Positions 1-16,870 of a stretch of 64,000 bases of DNA are shown in pieces. Each line of letters opens with the position of its first letter. Position 1 is the first letter of the stretch. The DNA lies in the NCBI GenBank assembly GCA_039707655.1, contig CM077676.1, forward strand, positions 375,476,114-375,540,113, read 5' to 3'. Under the pieces are notes generated by a model that did not search any database, was not told the DNA's origin, and saw only the letters and a program-made list of their open reading frames with translations. The stretch is from Elymus sibiricus. Its lineage: Eukaryota; Streptophyta; Magnoliopsida; Poales; Poaceae. The translations under genes and the position numbers were made by a program.

Positions 1-759
1 GAAGGAGTGCACGAGGTTGGCACCGTAGAAGATCATAAAAAAAACACTCATCATTTGTCATTGTCGCCAGCCGGACCTCGTCGCCGCACCTCTGACTTCA
101 CAATAACAAACATACCGAGTCAACCCACAGACACACCGAAGAGCCAACTATCGCAACCTTGGTCATCTTTGTAGCACAAGCCTCAACAAGAACATCGTCA
201 TCATCCTCTAGTCCCTCCAGTTGATGCACAACTCCAAAAAAGGTGCCTCTGAGGACGAAGACATCGCAAAAGTGTCACCATCGCTCGATCACATGATCTA
301 GAGTTTCCCCCAAAACTGCAAATGGTGAAGGAAGAAGTGTATCATATCATCGTTAAAAATAGTCGAATTGCCAACAACAATCATCTCTTTGATCTCCAAT
401 TCTTTCAACATCTTTGTCACTAGTATTCTTCTCCTTTTGTCTGTAGAATTCTAAAATTTCAGCATTAGGCGATTTTGCACGCCACACTTGCTTGTTGACA
501 TTACTTCAAGAAGCTTGCCTTGGATGATTAGCAACATGGCTCATATGGCCTCGTGTAGGATAAGAGATCCTCTCACAAGTTGGCTTCCTAGGTGCTACCT
601 ACCCCGGACAAAAAGCATAAGGAGCCACTAGGGTTGCCCCCATCCTCTATTGAAATCTCACGTGTAATATGGCGGATAGGGAGGTGTTGCCATCCATGGT
701 GCCGACGCCCATGGCCCACGTGGCCTTGCATGATGCTAAAATTGTTGCTTCAAAGATGA
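1..759. other. Unassigned DNA, probably decayed transposon
   Basis: No convincing gene is visible in either strand. Open frames are short and interrupted. The stretch directly adjoins the decayed gypsy gag to its right, so it may be the element's continuation (pol side, minus strand) or another relic, but no reverse transcriptase, protease or LTR motif could be read here. Confidence 0.4.
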
Positions 760-2760
760 TCTTCAATGGTTACAATGCGATGGCCGGTTAGAGCTATAAC
801 TGGTCGTTTGATTGGCATATTTGGACAACAACATATCAAAAGTTGGACTGATTCTCTTGATCCGCACCTTAGCTTCATTCGCCGTCCACTTGCCAACTTT
901 CAAACACTTGGGCTTGACAAATTTAACATGAGCATTCTCTTGCACTTGTGGGTGACCCCCTCCCCCCAAGTGTAGGATTCTTGATGGTGATCTTCAATAC
1001 CTTGCCATCGGGTTGCTTGTCAAGCACAACCTCTCTTACCAAGGCCTTGTCTCCCTCTTTGTTTTTTCAGGGTTCACCAGTAACAACACTATTTTTATTA
1101 TCATATTCGACTATGTTGGGCCTAATTAACATCTTCTTCCACTCAAAGTCTACGGGGTTCATTGGGAAAGGATTCTTATCAACTTACATCTTAGAAAAAA
1201 TCAATTATTTTTCATTAATGTCCGATCGTATCTGTTGCCGAAAAATATTGCTATCATTAGTTGCATGAGCAAAAAGAATTATGATATTTGCAATAAGCAC
1301 ACCGTTTTAGCTCTTCAAACGACTGTGAAGTATGAGATATTCTAATGATCTTAGCTTGCAATAAAGCATAAAATATTTTATCACACTTAGCATTGTCAAA
1401 AGTAAATTTCATCTCCTCCTCATGATTCTGGCGAATCGACTTTAGATCATTGCAAGTACATGGTTTGGCCTTTGAGGGCCAAACAAATTCAGTGACATAA
1501 ACATTAGCCTCATCGTTTGATCTTTCACTGTCATACTCAACCATATGCATCTTAGGACGATCGGTTTTATACCTATGGACCTCTTTAAGTTCCTTCCTTC
1601 GGCTTTCTTGAGCCAAAGCTCTTTGTAAGACTTGTGAGTTCTCAAACCATTAAGCACAAGATCTGCCAAGTCTCTTTTCGTTATCAGTAAGCTATAACAT
1701 CATTTTTTGTATCTCTAAACCTTTTGACATTATCAAAAACCGATCCATCCTGTTTTTTCCTAATCAATGCGAGACGTGACAACTTCAGCTCATTTATCTC
1801 TTCTATAAAAGTGATCATGGAATTTTTGTTCGAGTTTAGACTATAAATGAATATAACCCCATGGTAAAGCAACAAGCCATGAAAATGCGGCAACAGTTAA
1901 AGATAAAGGAAATAAACGCACTTTCAACTCATTTCATGCACCTGATTCACCCAATTGTGCCAACTATTGACTAACATGTTCCCATGTGATCTTTGTGCCC
2001 TCTTCGCTAAACTTAACAAAATGTGGGGATATGGCTTTTGGTAAATCCGGTTCCTTGCTTACTCAATTGCGTAATTTTCTCGAAACATCTTAGTTATCTC
2101 CTCCCTAAGATTAGGTAGCAGATCGTTCATAGTATGCTTGCTACTTGCGGCACTGGCATAGGAAGGACATAATTACTAGTTTCAGGTGCTACTTGTGGTG
2201 CGTATGCCAAACCGTAATTCGGCAGTGACCAAACATGTTTGCACCTATAGGTAGGGTTTGGTTCGACATTGCCACAAAACTCGACATACTCATGATAGTA
2301 CTAATAGGTGTAGCTAGGATAAAAAATTAACAATGTGAGAGACATTGATGATTGAGCTGATACACCAACATTACCACTAGATGATTGAGGCCTATTTTTC
2401 TGAGCATTTGCATTTTCCATGAAAGCTTGGTATACAAGATTACTATTTTGAGTAATGCGACTATTGATTTCAGCAAATTGCTCGGGAGAGAAGGAGCTAC
2501 TTACAAAGGGTTTAACATGTTCGTCGTGGAGAGAAGGGAATGTGGTGTCCCCAATAGGAATGATGTTGCTTCGACGATCCTTCTTGAGTTTTGCGAGGAA
2601 TTCCTGCAATTCCTTCTCTTCATATGACTTCCTATATGCCGCATAAGCTTGGCGAAGATCCTCCAATAAGTCCTCAAGACTAGGCTTGATGATGCTATTG
2701 ACACTAACCTCTGCGGGGTTGGGAAGCTTTCGTCATTGGACATGATGAATAATGACGATT
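760..2760 (-). pseudogene. Decayed Ty3/gypsy retrotransposon gag
   Basis: Read on the minus strand, several frames carry pieces of a plant Ty3/gypsy Gag in the expected order. Near 2666-2301 there is a charged N-terminal piece with YRKSYEEKELQEFLAKLKKD. Near 1893-1684 comes a piece ending KRFRDTKN, followed at 1669-1600 by LADLVLNGLRTHKSYKEL. Near 1450-1260 is the segment with KCDKIFYALLQ and CAYCKYHNSF, which matches the Gag region leading to the zinc-knuckle-like HAYCKWHNS motif of Triticeae gypsy elements. Near 969-763 lies a spacer with LKVGKWTANEAKV and FDMLLSKYANQ. Stops and frame changes separate the pieces, so this is a dead copy. No protease or polymerase domains follow, and boundaries and LTRs were not found. 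The assignment rests on remembered family motifs; a domain search would settle it. Confidence 0.72.
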
Positions 2761-3478
2761 CTTGATCTTTATTCTCCACGGAGTCGTCGCCAAATAGTGT
2801 GTTCGCACACGAACACGTCACCATGTACCCCTGAAGTCGAGCGCGGTACGCAATACATGTTGCCGGAGGAGCTTCGTCGAGACCGCCGTACACAAAGACA
2901 CGCCGACAAGAACTTTTGAGAACCTAAAACCCCACAAGCCTGGGAGATCCGTGTCAGGGAGTGAGGTGGTTATGGGTTGAGCTAGGTCGGTCCCACCGCC
3001 CCTAAAGCCTCGGGATTTGCTCCTCTCCAACATGAAGAACGACGAAGACCGAGGGAGCAAAAACGAGAGAGACAAAAAAGTAGATGAAAAAAATAGTAGA
3101 TGCAATTGACAATTGTTTGTTGTTCAATCGCTACTCACATCTCATCAATATATGAGGCAGATAGACTTCCCATACTGACTCAAAATCTTGCCTAACAAGT
3201 AAAGAACCGTAGTCTGATTCGAATAGAAAAACTTGCATGCCTTAAGGGTCAAACGTGGGACGACCTCTTCGAAGGTTATCTGAGCGAGGGATGCATTCTT
3301 CTGTAGGCTCGGAATATCCAACCTGATTTTTGCAACCTTCCGTCCTTGACCATGATCCGGCTCTACACTTTGCATACGACCTTGGATTAAGAATTTGAGA
3401 TGATAAAAAGCAAAATTGTTCGTCCTAACAAGACTAAGAACTTTCATCGTTAAGCACGTGTTCATTTGAGACCATTTC
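2761..3478. other. Leader-like stretch beside gag relic, no gene called
   Basis: The minus strand here lies upstream of the gag relic and could be its untranslated leader or LTR edge. A 111-codon minus-strand frame at 3145-3480 and a 95-codon frame at 2818-3105 are open but resemble nothing I recognise. The right edge is bounded by the target duplication of the SINE at 3492. Confidence 0.35.
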
Positions 3479-3491
3479 AATAAAATTTGTT

Positions 3492-3691
3492 TTTTTTAAC
3501 ACAGTACAAACGCAAGCCCTCATATATACACGCATAAACTCACCCTATGAAGGCACACACGCACACCCTACTCCTATGAGCACCTTCGAGAGACTGAGCC
3601 GTAGGATAAATGTGAGTATCAGGACTTGAACCCTGGTGGGCTGGGGATACCACTGTCTACCTAACCATCCAATCACAGGTTGGTTCGCTTT
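3492..3691 (-). mobile_element. Au-like SINE with 13-bp target duplication
   Basis: On the minus strand the element starts with a tRNA-related head (GGTTAGGTAGACAGTGGTAT, then the box-B-like CAGGGTTCAAGTCC) and ends in an A-run, read as the T-run at 3490-3497 on the plus strand. The body carries the GAGACTGAGCC and CTATGAGCACCTTCGAGAG blocks on the plus strand that I know from the Au SINE family of grasses. The 13-bp direct repeat AATAAAATTTGTT is present at 3479-3491 and 3692-3704, as expected for LINE-mediated integration. At 200 bp the length fits the family. It lies about 340 bp upstream of the OPR start codon, within its possible promoter region. Confidence 0.85.
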
Positions 3692-4030
3692 AATAAAATT
3701 TGTTGCCATGTCAAAATTAGTCGCATAGCTCGAGACAAGTTCTCACCTCGACGAGGTACAGATCGGCGCCCTGCTTTCAGATTCATATCATTGCATCCAA
3801 GTCTCAACACGCAAACCACATGCTGAAAAAGACCTCCGCCACTCTAACGCCCGCCTTTTAACACCCCCGTGCGCTTTAATTCGTTCGCTTTCGAAGCCCA
3901 CCATCCCATTCCCACCCAATTCTTTCTTTCTTTGCCTCCCACAATTGGCTTCTCGCCGCGCCCTCTTTTGCCCCTCCCCTCCCCCGCCGCGCCCACTCCT
4001 CCCTTCTTCGATCCAGCGCGAGAGCTCCAG

Positions 4031-9896
<5,866 letters not shown>

Positions 9897-9989
9897 GCGA
9901 CTGTAATTTATTTCACCAAGGCCTCTGCGCTCCGCCAACTCCTTGAGCAGAGTTTTTATTTCTTTTCTTTGCCCCCCTTTTTCTAGGAA

Positions 9990-10190
9990 TGTCAGGTACG
10001 ATCACATGGTAAATCGAACGTTTTCGATGAATGTTTTTGTTGACAAATTTAGTAAAGCGAGGATGGCAACTTTAGTTGGCAAGCATGGCGTTTGACAGAA
10101 AATTTTCATTTGTGTCAACTAGCTTGTCATGATTGCGTCACTAGAATTTCCATCGAAAACGTTCGATTTACCATGTGCTTGTACCTGACA
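9990..10190. mobile_element. MITE-like inverted-repeat element
   Basis: Arms of about 40 bp, 9990-10031 and 10151-10190, are inverted copies (TGTCAGGTAC, CATGGTAAATCGAACGTTTT). The 120-bp centre carries no ORF. No clean target duplication could be fixed, so the superfamily is undecided (Mutator-like or hAT-like MITEs are possible). Confidence 0.65.
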
Positions 10191-11539
10191 GGTACTTATC
10201 ATTTCCGTTTTTCTATTTGTTTTTTTCCATGTATTATCTTTTACTTGTATACATGATTTTTTTTTTTATAACTATGGATGGACATTTTTTTCAAAAGATT
10301 TTTTTTTAAACACGAGTAGACCATTTTTTGAAAAGGTGACAAACATTTCACACGCACAGTACCTTTTTGAATTTCGTAACATAACGGTTTCTACTCTTAA
10401 AATGGTTAACAACGATATTTTTCAAAATAAAAATATATTTCCCCCTTTTCAGCAATACATTTGTAAATTTGTTAGTCAAAATAAAAAACCATTGAAATAA
10501 ATGGACCGCAGGCGCAATACATGAACATTTTGTTTAAAAGGCATGAACTTATTTTAAACTCACATGGACATTTTTAAAAGTGCATCAAACACTTTGTACG
10601 TACATTAACATTTTTGTAAATGTGCCGAACACTTTTTAATGACATGAATATTTTAAAATGCGTCAAACACTTATTTAAATTAGACAAACATTTTAAAAGG
10701 TGTTTTGAACAATTTCTGCAATTAAATGAACATTTTTTAAAATGCACCAACATTTTTTTTATTACATGAGTATTTTTAAAAAATGCATTGAACACTTTTT
10801 ACATTGCACAAACATTCTGATTAATAAATGATTATTTATATTTTGCCTTTTTTGAGACAAATTTATATTTTGCTAGTTCCTCCTTTGTGGTAGAGTGAGC
10901 ACCTTGACTAATATAAATTGACTCTTTCATTCTTGCAGCCTATTATTGTTTAATAAATTGATTTTGTTATGTAGAACTTCAGGAACCTCATTTCGTTTGA
11001 GAGATAGTGGAGTTTCTTCTTTCAACATGTACATCGACGAGGGTGTCCATGGCTTGAGTACCATTTTCTAATTATATGAACATCTTTTTAAAATGCATTG
11101 AACACATTTTTTAGAAATTACATGAACATTTTTGAAAAATGGCCGAACATTTTTTAATTACATGGACATTTTTGTTAATAAACGACCACTTCTAATTATA
11201 TTAACTTTTTAAAAATGCACCAAAACTTAAATTACATGCACATATTTTAATAATATGTTAAACGCCTTTATTAATTACACAAATTTATCTAAAAGACAAA
11301 ATACGTGATTTTATAAAAAGTATATATACATTTTGTAAATACATGAATGCTTAAAAAATTCAACATCTTTTTTTAAAATATATGAACACTTTAAAAAGAT
11401 AAATGTAGTACAATTTAAGAACTACATGAATGGCTGGAATATTTTTTTAGGACATATTTTTTTTACTCTTTTGAGTATTTTTTAATTTATTATATATAAA
11501 TCAGCAAGATATCTTTTCCGGACTTTGGAGAAAAAACAG
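10191..11539. repeat. AT-rich degenerate repeat tract
   Basis: About 1.3 kb of low-complexity DNA built from diverged motifs such as ACATGAACATTTTTAAAATG and CACCAAACACTTTTT, recurring every 25-40 bp most clearly at 10500-10830 and 11080-11420. No gene is supported; the open frames are by-products of the base composition. Confidence 0.6.
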
Positions 11540-11718
11540 TATGCCGCACAGGTCGCAGCCGCGAGAGCTCCTGTTCGGCGCCTTCAGCGCCCGAACAGCT
11601 CCCTGGCGCCTGAAGGAGATGTCTAGTGGGCCGGCCGAGAAAACCTTCGCTCAATCGCCTCTCAGCGAACCAGTCGATCGCCCATTTGTTTTCTTTCTGT
11701 TATAAACTACAAAAAGGA

Positions 11719-11791
11719 TGTGCGGGGAGCCGGATTCGAATTCGGGACCTCACCCTTCACATAGGGGTGCACGAACCACTACGCCATCCAA
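11719..11791 (-). other. tRNA-like segment (left arm)
   Basis: On the minus strand a box-A-like TGGCGTAGTGG is followed about 35 bp later by the box-B-like GAATTCGAATCC. The spacing fits a polymerase III tRNA-type promoter, but the acceptor and anticodon stems do not pair convincingly, so this is not called as a tRNA gene. Confidence 0.5.
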
Positions 11792-12019
11792 CGACCTGTG
11801 CTCACAATCTTCGTTTGCTTTATTTTATTCTTTCTCCAGCTCGCAAAGCCCCCGGTGTGGGAAGCTTCCCAAACCATTTATTTTTTCTTTTTTCTCTTTT
11901 TCTGTAATGGTTTTGTTGGCCTTTTTTTTTGCTAAATACGTGCACTTTTCTAAAAAATAAATCAAAGGAAACTTTTTTTTTAAAAAGGAATGAACTTTTT
12001 TCAAAATTGGAAAAGTTCA

Positions 12020-12480
12020 TTGTTTTTTTTAAGTTCATCAAAATTGAAGAAAGTTCATCGAATCTGAAAAAAAGTTCATCGAATTTGAGAAAAGTTCATC
12101 ATAATTGGAAAGAGTTCATCGAATATAAGAAAAGTTCATCGAATTTGAGAAAAGTTCATCATAATTAGAAAAAGTTCACCGAATCTGAAAAAAAGTTCAT
12201 CGCTTTTGAAAAAAGTTCAGCACATTTGAAAAAAAGTTCATCAAATTTGGAAAAAGTTTATCGAATTTGAAAAAAAGTTCATCAAATTTGAAAAAGTTCA
12301 TTGAATTTGAAAAAACTTCATTGAAATTGAAAAAAAAACATTGAATTTCGGAAAAGTTCATCGCATTTGAAAAAAATGTTCATTCCAATTTGGAAAAAAG
12401 TTCATCAAAATTGAAAAAAAGTTCAGTGAATTGGAAAAAAGTTCGTCAATTTTGAAAAAAAACATCGATTTGAAACGAGT
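12020..12480 (+). repeat. 20-bp tandem array (AAAGTTCATCGAATTTGAAA)
   Basis: About 22 diverged copies of a 20-21 bp unit with the core GTTCATCGAATTTGA. Spacing is very regular between 12050 and 12180 and looser afterwards. It lies between the two tRNA-like segments. No coding role is apparent. Confidence 0.85.
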
Positions 12481-12613
12481 TCACGGATTTAAAGAAAAAT
12501 AAAAAAGAAACAGGAAAACTAACAAAGAAAAAGGAAAAAACAAAACGTAAAAAACACAGAAGGCATTTCCTATATGTAGAAATAAAAAGAATGGAAGTAT
12601 ATATGCACCAACG

Positions 12614-12690
12614 AGCAGGTGGCCTAGTGGCTAGTGCAGTATGCATGGAGCGATGAGATCCCTAGTTCGAACCTAATCTCTCGCACGCAC
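12614..12690 (+). other. tRNA-like segment (right arm)
   Basis: The plus strand has a box-A-like TGGCCTAGTGG and a box-B-like TAGTTCGAACCT about 40 bp later, opposite in orientation to the segment at 11719-11791. No cloverleaf with a clear anticodon was found. Confidence 0.5.
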
Positions 12691-13226
12691 CTGCACCTTT
12701 TTATTTTTGGGAGGAGGAGATGGGCCGGCCCGTTTGTAGCGAATGAAGGGAGGGGGGGGTGTGCGTCCGTTTGTGGAAACACCTATATCGGGCGCTAAAG
12801 GCGCCGAATAGGATCTGGCCGCAGCCGCGGACCCTCGCTGCCACTCAAATGAGACTGCAGCAGTTGGATTGGGCCTGCCCAGCTGCAGCTTTTGCGAGCG
12901 GGCTGGGCAGCGAGAAAGGCTCACGTAGCGGCATTCTTCTGGACCGCACGGGGATTCCTTGACAAGAGAGCAACGGTTATATCCCCTCAAAAAAAAAAAT
13001 GCAACGGTTAACTTAAAGTCGAGCTAAAGATCTCGCGGATATGCATACTCGCGGATTTCGAGGTGAGCTCTCCGGAGCTTGGCCGGCCGGCGTCAGTGAA
13101 AGTCAGGCATATCTCCGTGCACGGGCATGCAGCGCTCGAACGTGTCCCGCCATGCGTCGACGTGCATGCCGTTTCGACTGTTTGCCCGCCGCTTCCCACG
13201 TCCACGGTAAACATCGACGTTTCCAC

Positions 13227-13233
13227 TATAAAA
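13227..13233 (+). promoter_or_regulatory. TATA box of the glycine-rich protein gene
   Basis: TATAAAA lies 92 bp before the ATG at 13325, in a GC-balanced region, and is preceded by CACT. The spacing is right for a short 5' UTR and supports transcription starting near 13260. Confidence 0.7.
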
Positions 13234-13324
13234 GAGCACTGCACTACGCATCATTCCCTCACGCAAGAGAGCGGCTCCTTCTTAATCTTCTGAGACTGAT
13301 CGAGGCGAGAGCCAACTTAGAGCT

Positions 13325-13667
13325 ATGGGAGGTAAAAGGTGGCGGGGGTGGTGGCGGTGGAAAGGACGGAGGAGGAGGTGGCGGGAAGGGCGGAGGCGGA
13401 GGCAGCGGTGGCAAGGGCGGAGGTGGAGGTGGAGGCGGGGCGAGGAGCGGTGGCGGGGGAGGAGGAGGGAAAGGTGGTGGGACAGGAGGAGCGTCTGCCA
13501 AGTCCGGCGGCGGGGGCGGGCACGCTGGGATGGGGAAGTCGGCCGGCGGCGGGGGCGACGGCATGATGAGGGCCCCTGGCGCCGACGGCTACATCGCCCG
13601 CTCCGGCTTCGAGGCCAACCCCCAGGGTTACTTCGCGGGTCTCCACCACGGAGACGCCGCCAAGTAG
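13325..13667 (+). pseudogene. Glycine-rich protein gene with early frameshift
   Basis: The glycine-rich frame (blocks of GGGGGG with K, S and A, then a C-terminus with ARSGFEANPQGYFAGLHHG) matches small grass glycine-rich cell-wall-type proteins. The expected start ATG GGA GGT AAA is at 13325, but a run of four A at 13334-13337 puts the rest out of frame; three A would restore it. No ATG in the glycine frame lies between the TATA box and the glycine tract. The upstream ATG at 13041 opens that frame, but it lies before the TATA box and adds about 95 residues unlike the family. Either the gene was recently disabled by a one-base insertion or the homopolymer is a sequence error. Codon use elsewhere is clean, which favours a very recent change. 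Confidence 0.75.
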
Positions 13668-14143
13668 AGACGGCCCACTGCATCCAGCTCCTGGGTTCGC
13701 TAGGCTGCCCCTGGTCACTAGTGTTGACCAAGGTTTGTAGCAACTCCAATAATGTATAGACTACCCGCGTGAGAACAGCCTAGCTACTAATCGTGTAATC
13801 TAAGTCGATCCATCGACTGTTAGCTACGTAGTAATGAAATGCATGATGAGATCGACTCTTGTACCTCTAATAAGTGAGTGTACGTCCCTGTTAGTTAATC
13901 TTGTGCGTGCTGGTTTTCCAGATGCATGGATGGATGTGGATGTATGTGTTGTGCACGCAAACAAATTCTGTGTTTTTGATCGTCGAAGGCGAATGGCTCT
14001 GTAACGTACGTACGTACGTAAAAAAAAAAGAATTGGCGAATGACGTGCGTCTACTGCAGAAGGTTGTGACACTGGCGCATGCTCATATGGATTCAGTATA
14101 GCGAACGTGTGAAAATGGTTCGCCCGGCTTGCTAAGATATATA
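13668..14143 (+). other. 3' UTR and flank of glycine-rich gene
   Basis: Probable 3' UTR of the glycine-rich gene to about 13870, then ordinary flank. An ACGT microsatellite (five tandem ACGT-type units) lies near 14006-14020. No other gene is visible. Confidence 0.5.
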
Positions 14144-14298
14144 CTCCCTCCGTTTTTAAATATAAGCCCTTTAGATTTCAATACGGACTACATACGAATG
14201 TATATAGACATATTTTAGATTGTAGATTCACTCATTTTGCTTCGTATGTAGTCCATATTGAAATCTCTAAAGGGTCTTATATTTAGAAACGGAGGGAG
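14144..14298. mobile_element. Stowaway MITE, 155 bp
   Basis: Flanked by TA at 14142-14143 and 14299-14300. The termini CTCCCTCCGTTTTTAAATAT and the complement at the right, with inner inverted blocks GATTTCAATACGGACTACAT and its complement, make an almost complete hairpin. It sits about 480 bp downstream of the glycine-rich gene. Confidence 0.92.
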
Positions 14299-16440
14299 TA
14301 GATTGCTGATCACGATGCTTCTCGGTGTTGGTAGTAGTCTAATCCCTAAATTCTATTGTTCTGAGCACTTCGCAGTAAATTTCTGAACTTGAAATTGGGT
14401 GAAACTCAACTGAAAAATATGAAGTAGCTCAAAATTTTAATTAAAAAATAACTCTGGGCTGCACAAGCGAGGTCATCCGTAAAACCTGCTTGGGCCATAC
14501 GATGCGCACGATGCACACGTACGGTCAGTCTCATAGCACGCCTCGACAGCTGGATAGGGGCGGAGCTGTGATGTGGAGGATTATGATTGGCTATAGGGGA
14601 TGAAGAGGCCCACCCCTTTGTATTCAAAGGGGAGATCGAATTAGTTTGAAAAGTTAAATGAAACATTTGGAGATTCTTTATAGGTCTCACTATTATTAGG
14701 CGCCGGTTAACGTCATTTGCGTATGTGGCGCACACCCCTCAGGTACGAATTTGAAAAAAGAGAGTCAACGGATACTGAAGTGGCGGGCTGGCCCATATAC
14801 TTTGCTTTTCTTTGTATGTTTTTCCTGCTGCGTTCTTCTAGCTGTTTTCTTCTTCTTTTTCTTTATTTTATCGTTTTCATTTTTCTGAACATTTTTTCTT
14901 CAAATTCGTGTTCTTTTTCAAATGCATTATTTTTTTCAAATTCGTGAATATTTTTCAAATTCATCTTCTTTTTCAAATGCATGATTTTTTCCAAATGCAT
15001 GAAATTTTTGCTCATGAACTTTTTTCAAATCTCATGGACTTTTTCAAATTTTGCGGTTTTTTAATTCGTGAACTTTTAAAAAATTTGCAAACTTTCTTTC
15101 AAATTCATAAACTTTTCTTAATTTTTACGAAAATTTTCAAATTGATGAATTTTTTTCAATTCAGTGATTTTTCTTCAAAATATTTGTGACTTCTTTTCAA
15201 CTTTACTAGTCTTTTTCAAATATTATGAACTTTTTCCAAAGCCAACAATCAACTGGTCAGCCCAGAACAAGTGTGATGACAACATAGGAAATGCATAGGA
15301 ACTTGTGGGCATAAAATATATTGTACCCGTCTCAAAATCAGATAAAATCTACAACAGTCGGCTGTGCCTAATTCAAGTCGATAAGATCTTTGTGCATGGT
15401 AATAAAAATCAATCGGATGGACGCGCCACAACAAAAAAATTACTCCCTCTATGCCATTTTTTTAGGCTGGAACGGTGAGAGTGGAAAATTTGAAGACCCG
15501 ACTTAGGTACTGTAGCCCACAGTAACATCAAGACTGATCCTGGCCATCCGTTCCTTATTATTGGGTCTTCAAATTTTCCTTATTATCCTGCTCTAAACAT
15601 CATGTCAGGAGGTCGTGCGGAGTGGTGCAATCTGGGCGATCAATGCTAGTCTCCCCTTCGATAGGCGCAGCGAACGCGCTGTGGTGCCGGAATGATCGAT
15701 TGAAATCTGCAACTTTTTTTTTAGCGAGGGAGAAACCAGCAACTTTTAAGGGTGTGTTTGGATTTTTTTTTCCTGTACACGAACCATTCCATTACATTCT
15801 ACTTGGTTCCACAACAAAACACACACTAACTTACTGGGCGAATGTGTTCTCTAGTGGGCTGGATCAGCTAGTACCGGAGCTGCTTTTCAAGTTGAGTTTC
15901 TGACGTTGCCCAAGGGCCAACTGCTCTTAATTAACTACAAGAAGCTTATGTTTTTGCGCGAGGTTTGGGGTCGGGGGGTGGGGGGGGGGGATGCTTGTGA
16001 GCTAGTTCCCCTTCACCGTTTTTGGGAAGCTTCTAGAAGCTTTTTTTGTTTTTCTTTCTTGTTTTTATTTTTCAACATTTTAAAATCCGTTAACATTATC
16101 TGAATTCATGAACATTTAAAAAAATTGGAACAATTTTAAAATTTGCAAAAAATAAATTCATGAACTCTTTTAGTTTGGAAACTTTTTTGAAATTCGTGAA
16201 CTTTTATTAAAATTGGTAAACATTTTTAAAAGTTTCACGATTTAAAAGTTTTTGAATTTTTATTATAAAATCATGAAAAAATTAAAAATCATGAACATTT
16301 TTTGATTTAGCTAACTTTTTCAAAACCCAGGGAAAATATAGTCGTTCTTTCCAAAGCCAGCAAAATAGCAGGAGCAAGGGGAGCGTAGTGAGTCGGGTAG
16401 AAAAATAACAAGCGAAGTGGAGCAGGCAAGGCGCAAAGTC
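14299..16440. other. Repeat-derived intergenic DNA
   Basis: No gene is supported. Degenerate AT-rich tracts built on TTTTTCAAATTCATGAACTT occur at about 14890-15240 and 16070-16330. A pair of inverted 17-bp blocks, GGAAAATTTGAAGACCC at about 15483 and its complement at about 15563, may mark a small MITE, but its ends are unclear. Confidence 0.5.
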
Positions 16441-16870
16441 GAGCGAAGAAGAACTTTTTACGAAAAAGGACTCAAATCTATTATAAAAATTTATATGAAG
16501 TACAAAGTATCCTAAATATAATAAAAATTAAGTTGAGGACCATGCACCATCGAACGACCACTACCGTCGCCAGAACGAGCCGCCAACGCGCCGCTGTCAC
16601 TGCTCCTCTATCGGAGTCGGCTTGACTTGTCGATGACAACCCAGAAGTCTTCGTGTGCGTGCCCATATGGACCAGCGCCACAGAGCTGCAATCATCACCA
16701 TTGAACCCTTGAATCGATCTGAAGTGCTTGACACCCAATCTCGCCGGTTCGCATGCACGATGAGAAATTCTAACCTTTTCGCCCCAAGGAGACGGCAGAA
16801 ATCTACGCCCAAGCATAGTCGACTCCATCCCAGTGGACGAACTCGAGGAGGATCTTGAAAGCCCTAGAAG
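16441..16870. repeat. Dispersed repeat, copy 1
   Basis: This segment and 53720-54165 are diverged copies in the same orientation. Shared blocks include TCAAATCTATTATAA, GAACGACCACTACC, GGAGTCGGCTTGAC and GAGAAATCTTCGTG-type sequence. The class is unknown; a non-LTR element tail or processed repeat is possible. It occupies the ~450 bp before the UGT pseudogene's 3' flank. Confidence 0.6.

Larger units (their letters stand above)
11540..12835. repeat. Fold-back structure with GC-rich arms
   Basis: Outer GC-rich blocks at about 11560-11625 and 12725-12800 are inverted relatives: the plus-strand GGGCGCTAAAGGCGCCGAA on the right corresponds to the reverse complement of TTCGGCGCCTTCAGCGCCC on the left, and both arms carry a GGGCCGGCC block. 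Inside each arm sits a tRNA-like segment in opposite orientation, and the centre is a 20-bp tandem array. No target duplication was established. It may be one long fold-back element or two related repeats inserted head-to-head. Confidence 0.55.

Noticed and set aside
12020..12480. CRISPR array
   Set aside because: Units are contiguous and degenerate without unique spacers, and the DNA is plant nuclear.
11719..12690. True tRNA genes
   Set aside because: Box-A and box-B-like motifs are present, but no convincing acceptor and anticodon stems.
13259..13749. Proline- and arginine-rich frames opposite the glycine-rich gene
   Set aside because: Reverse-strand readings of glycine codons.
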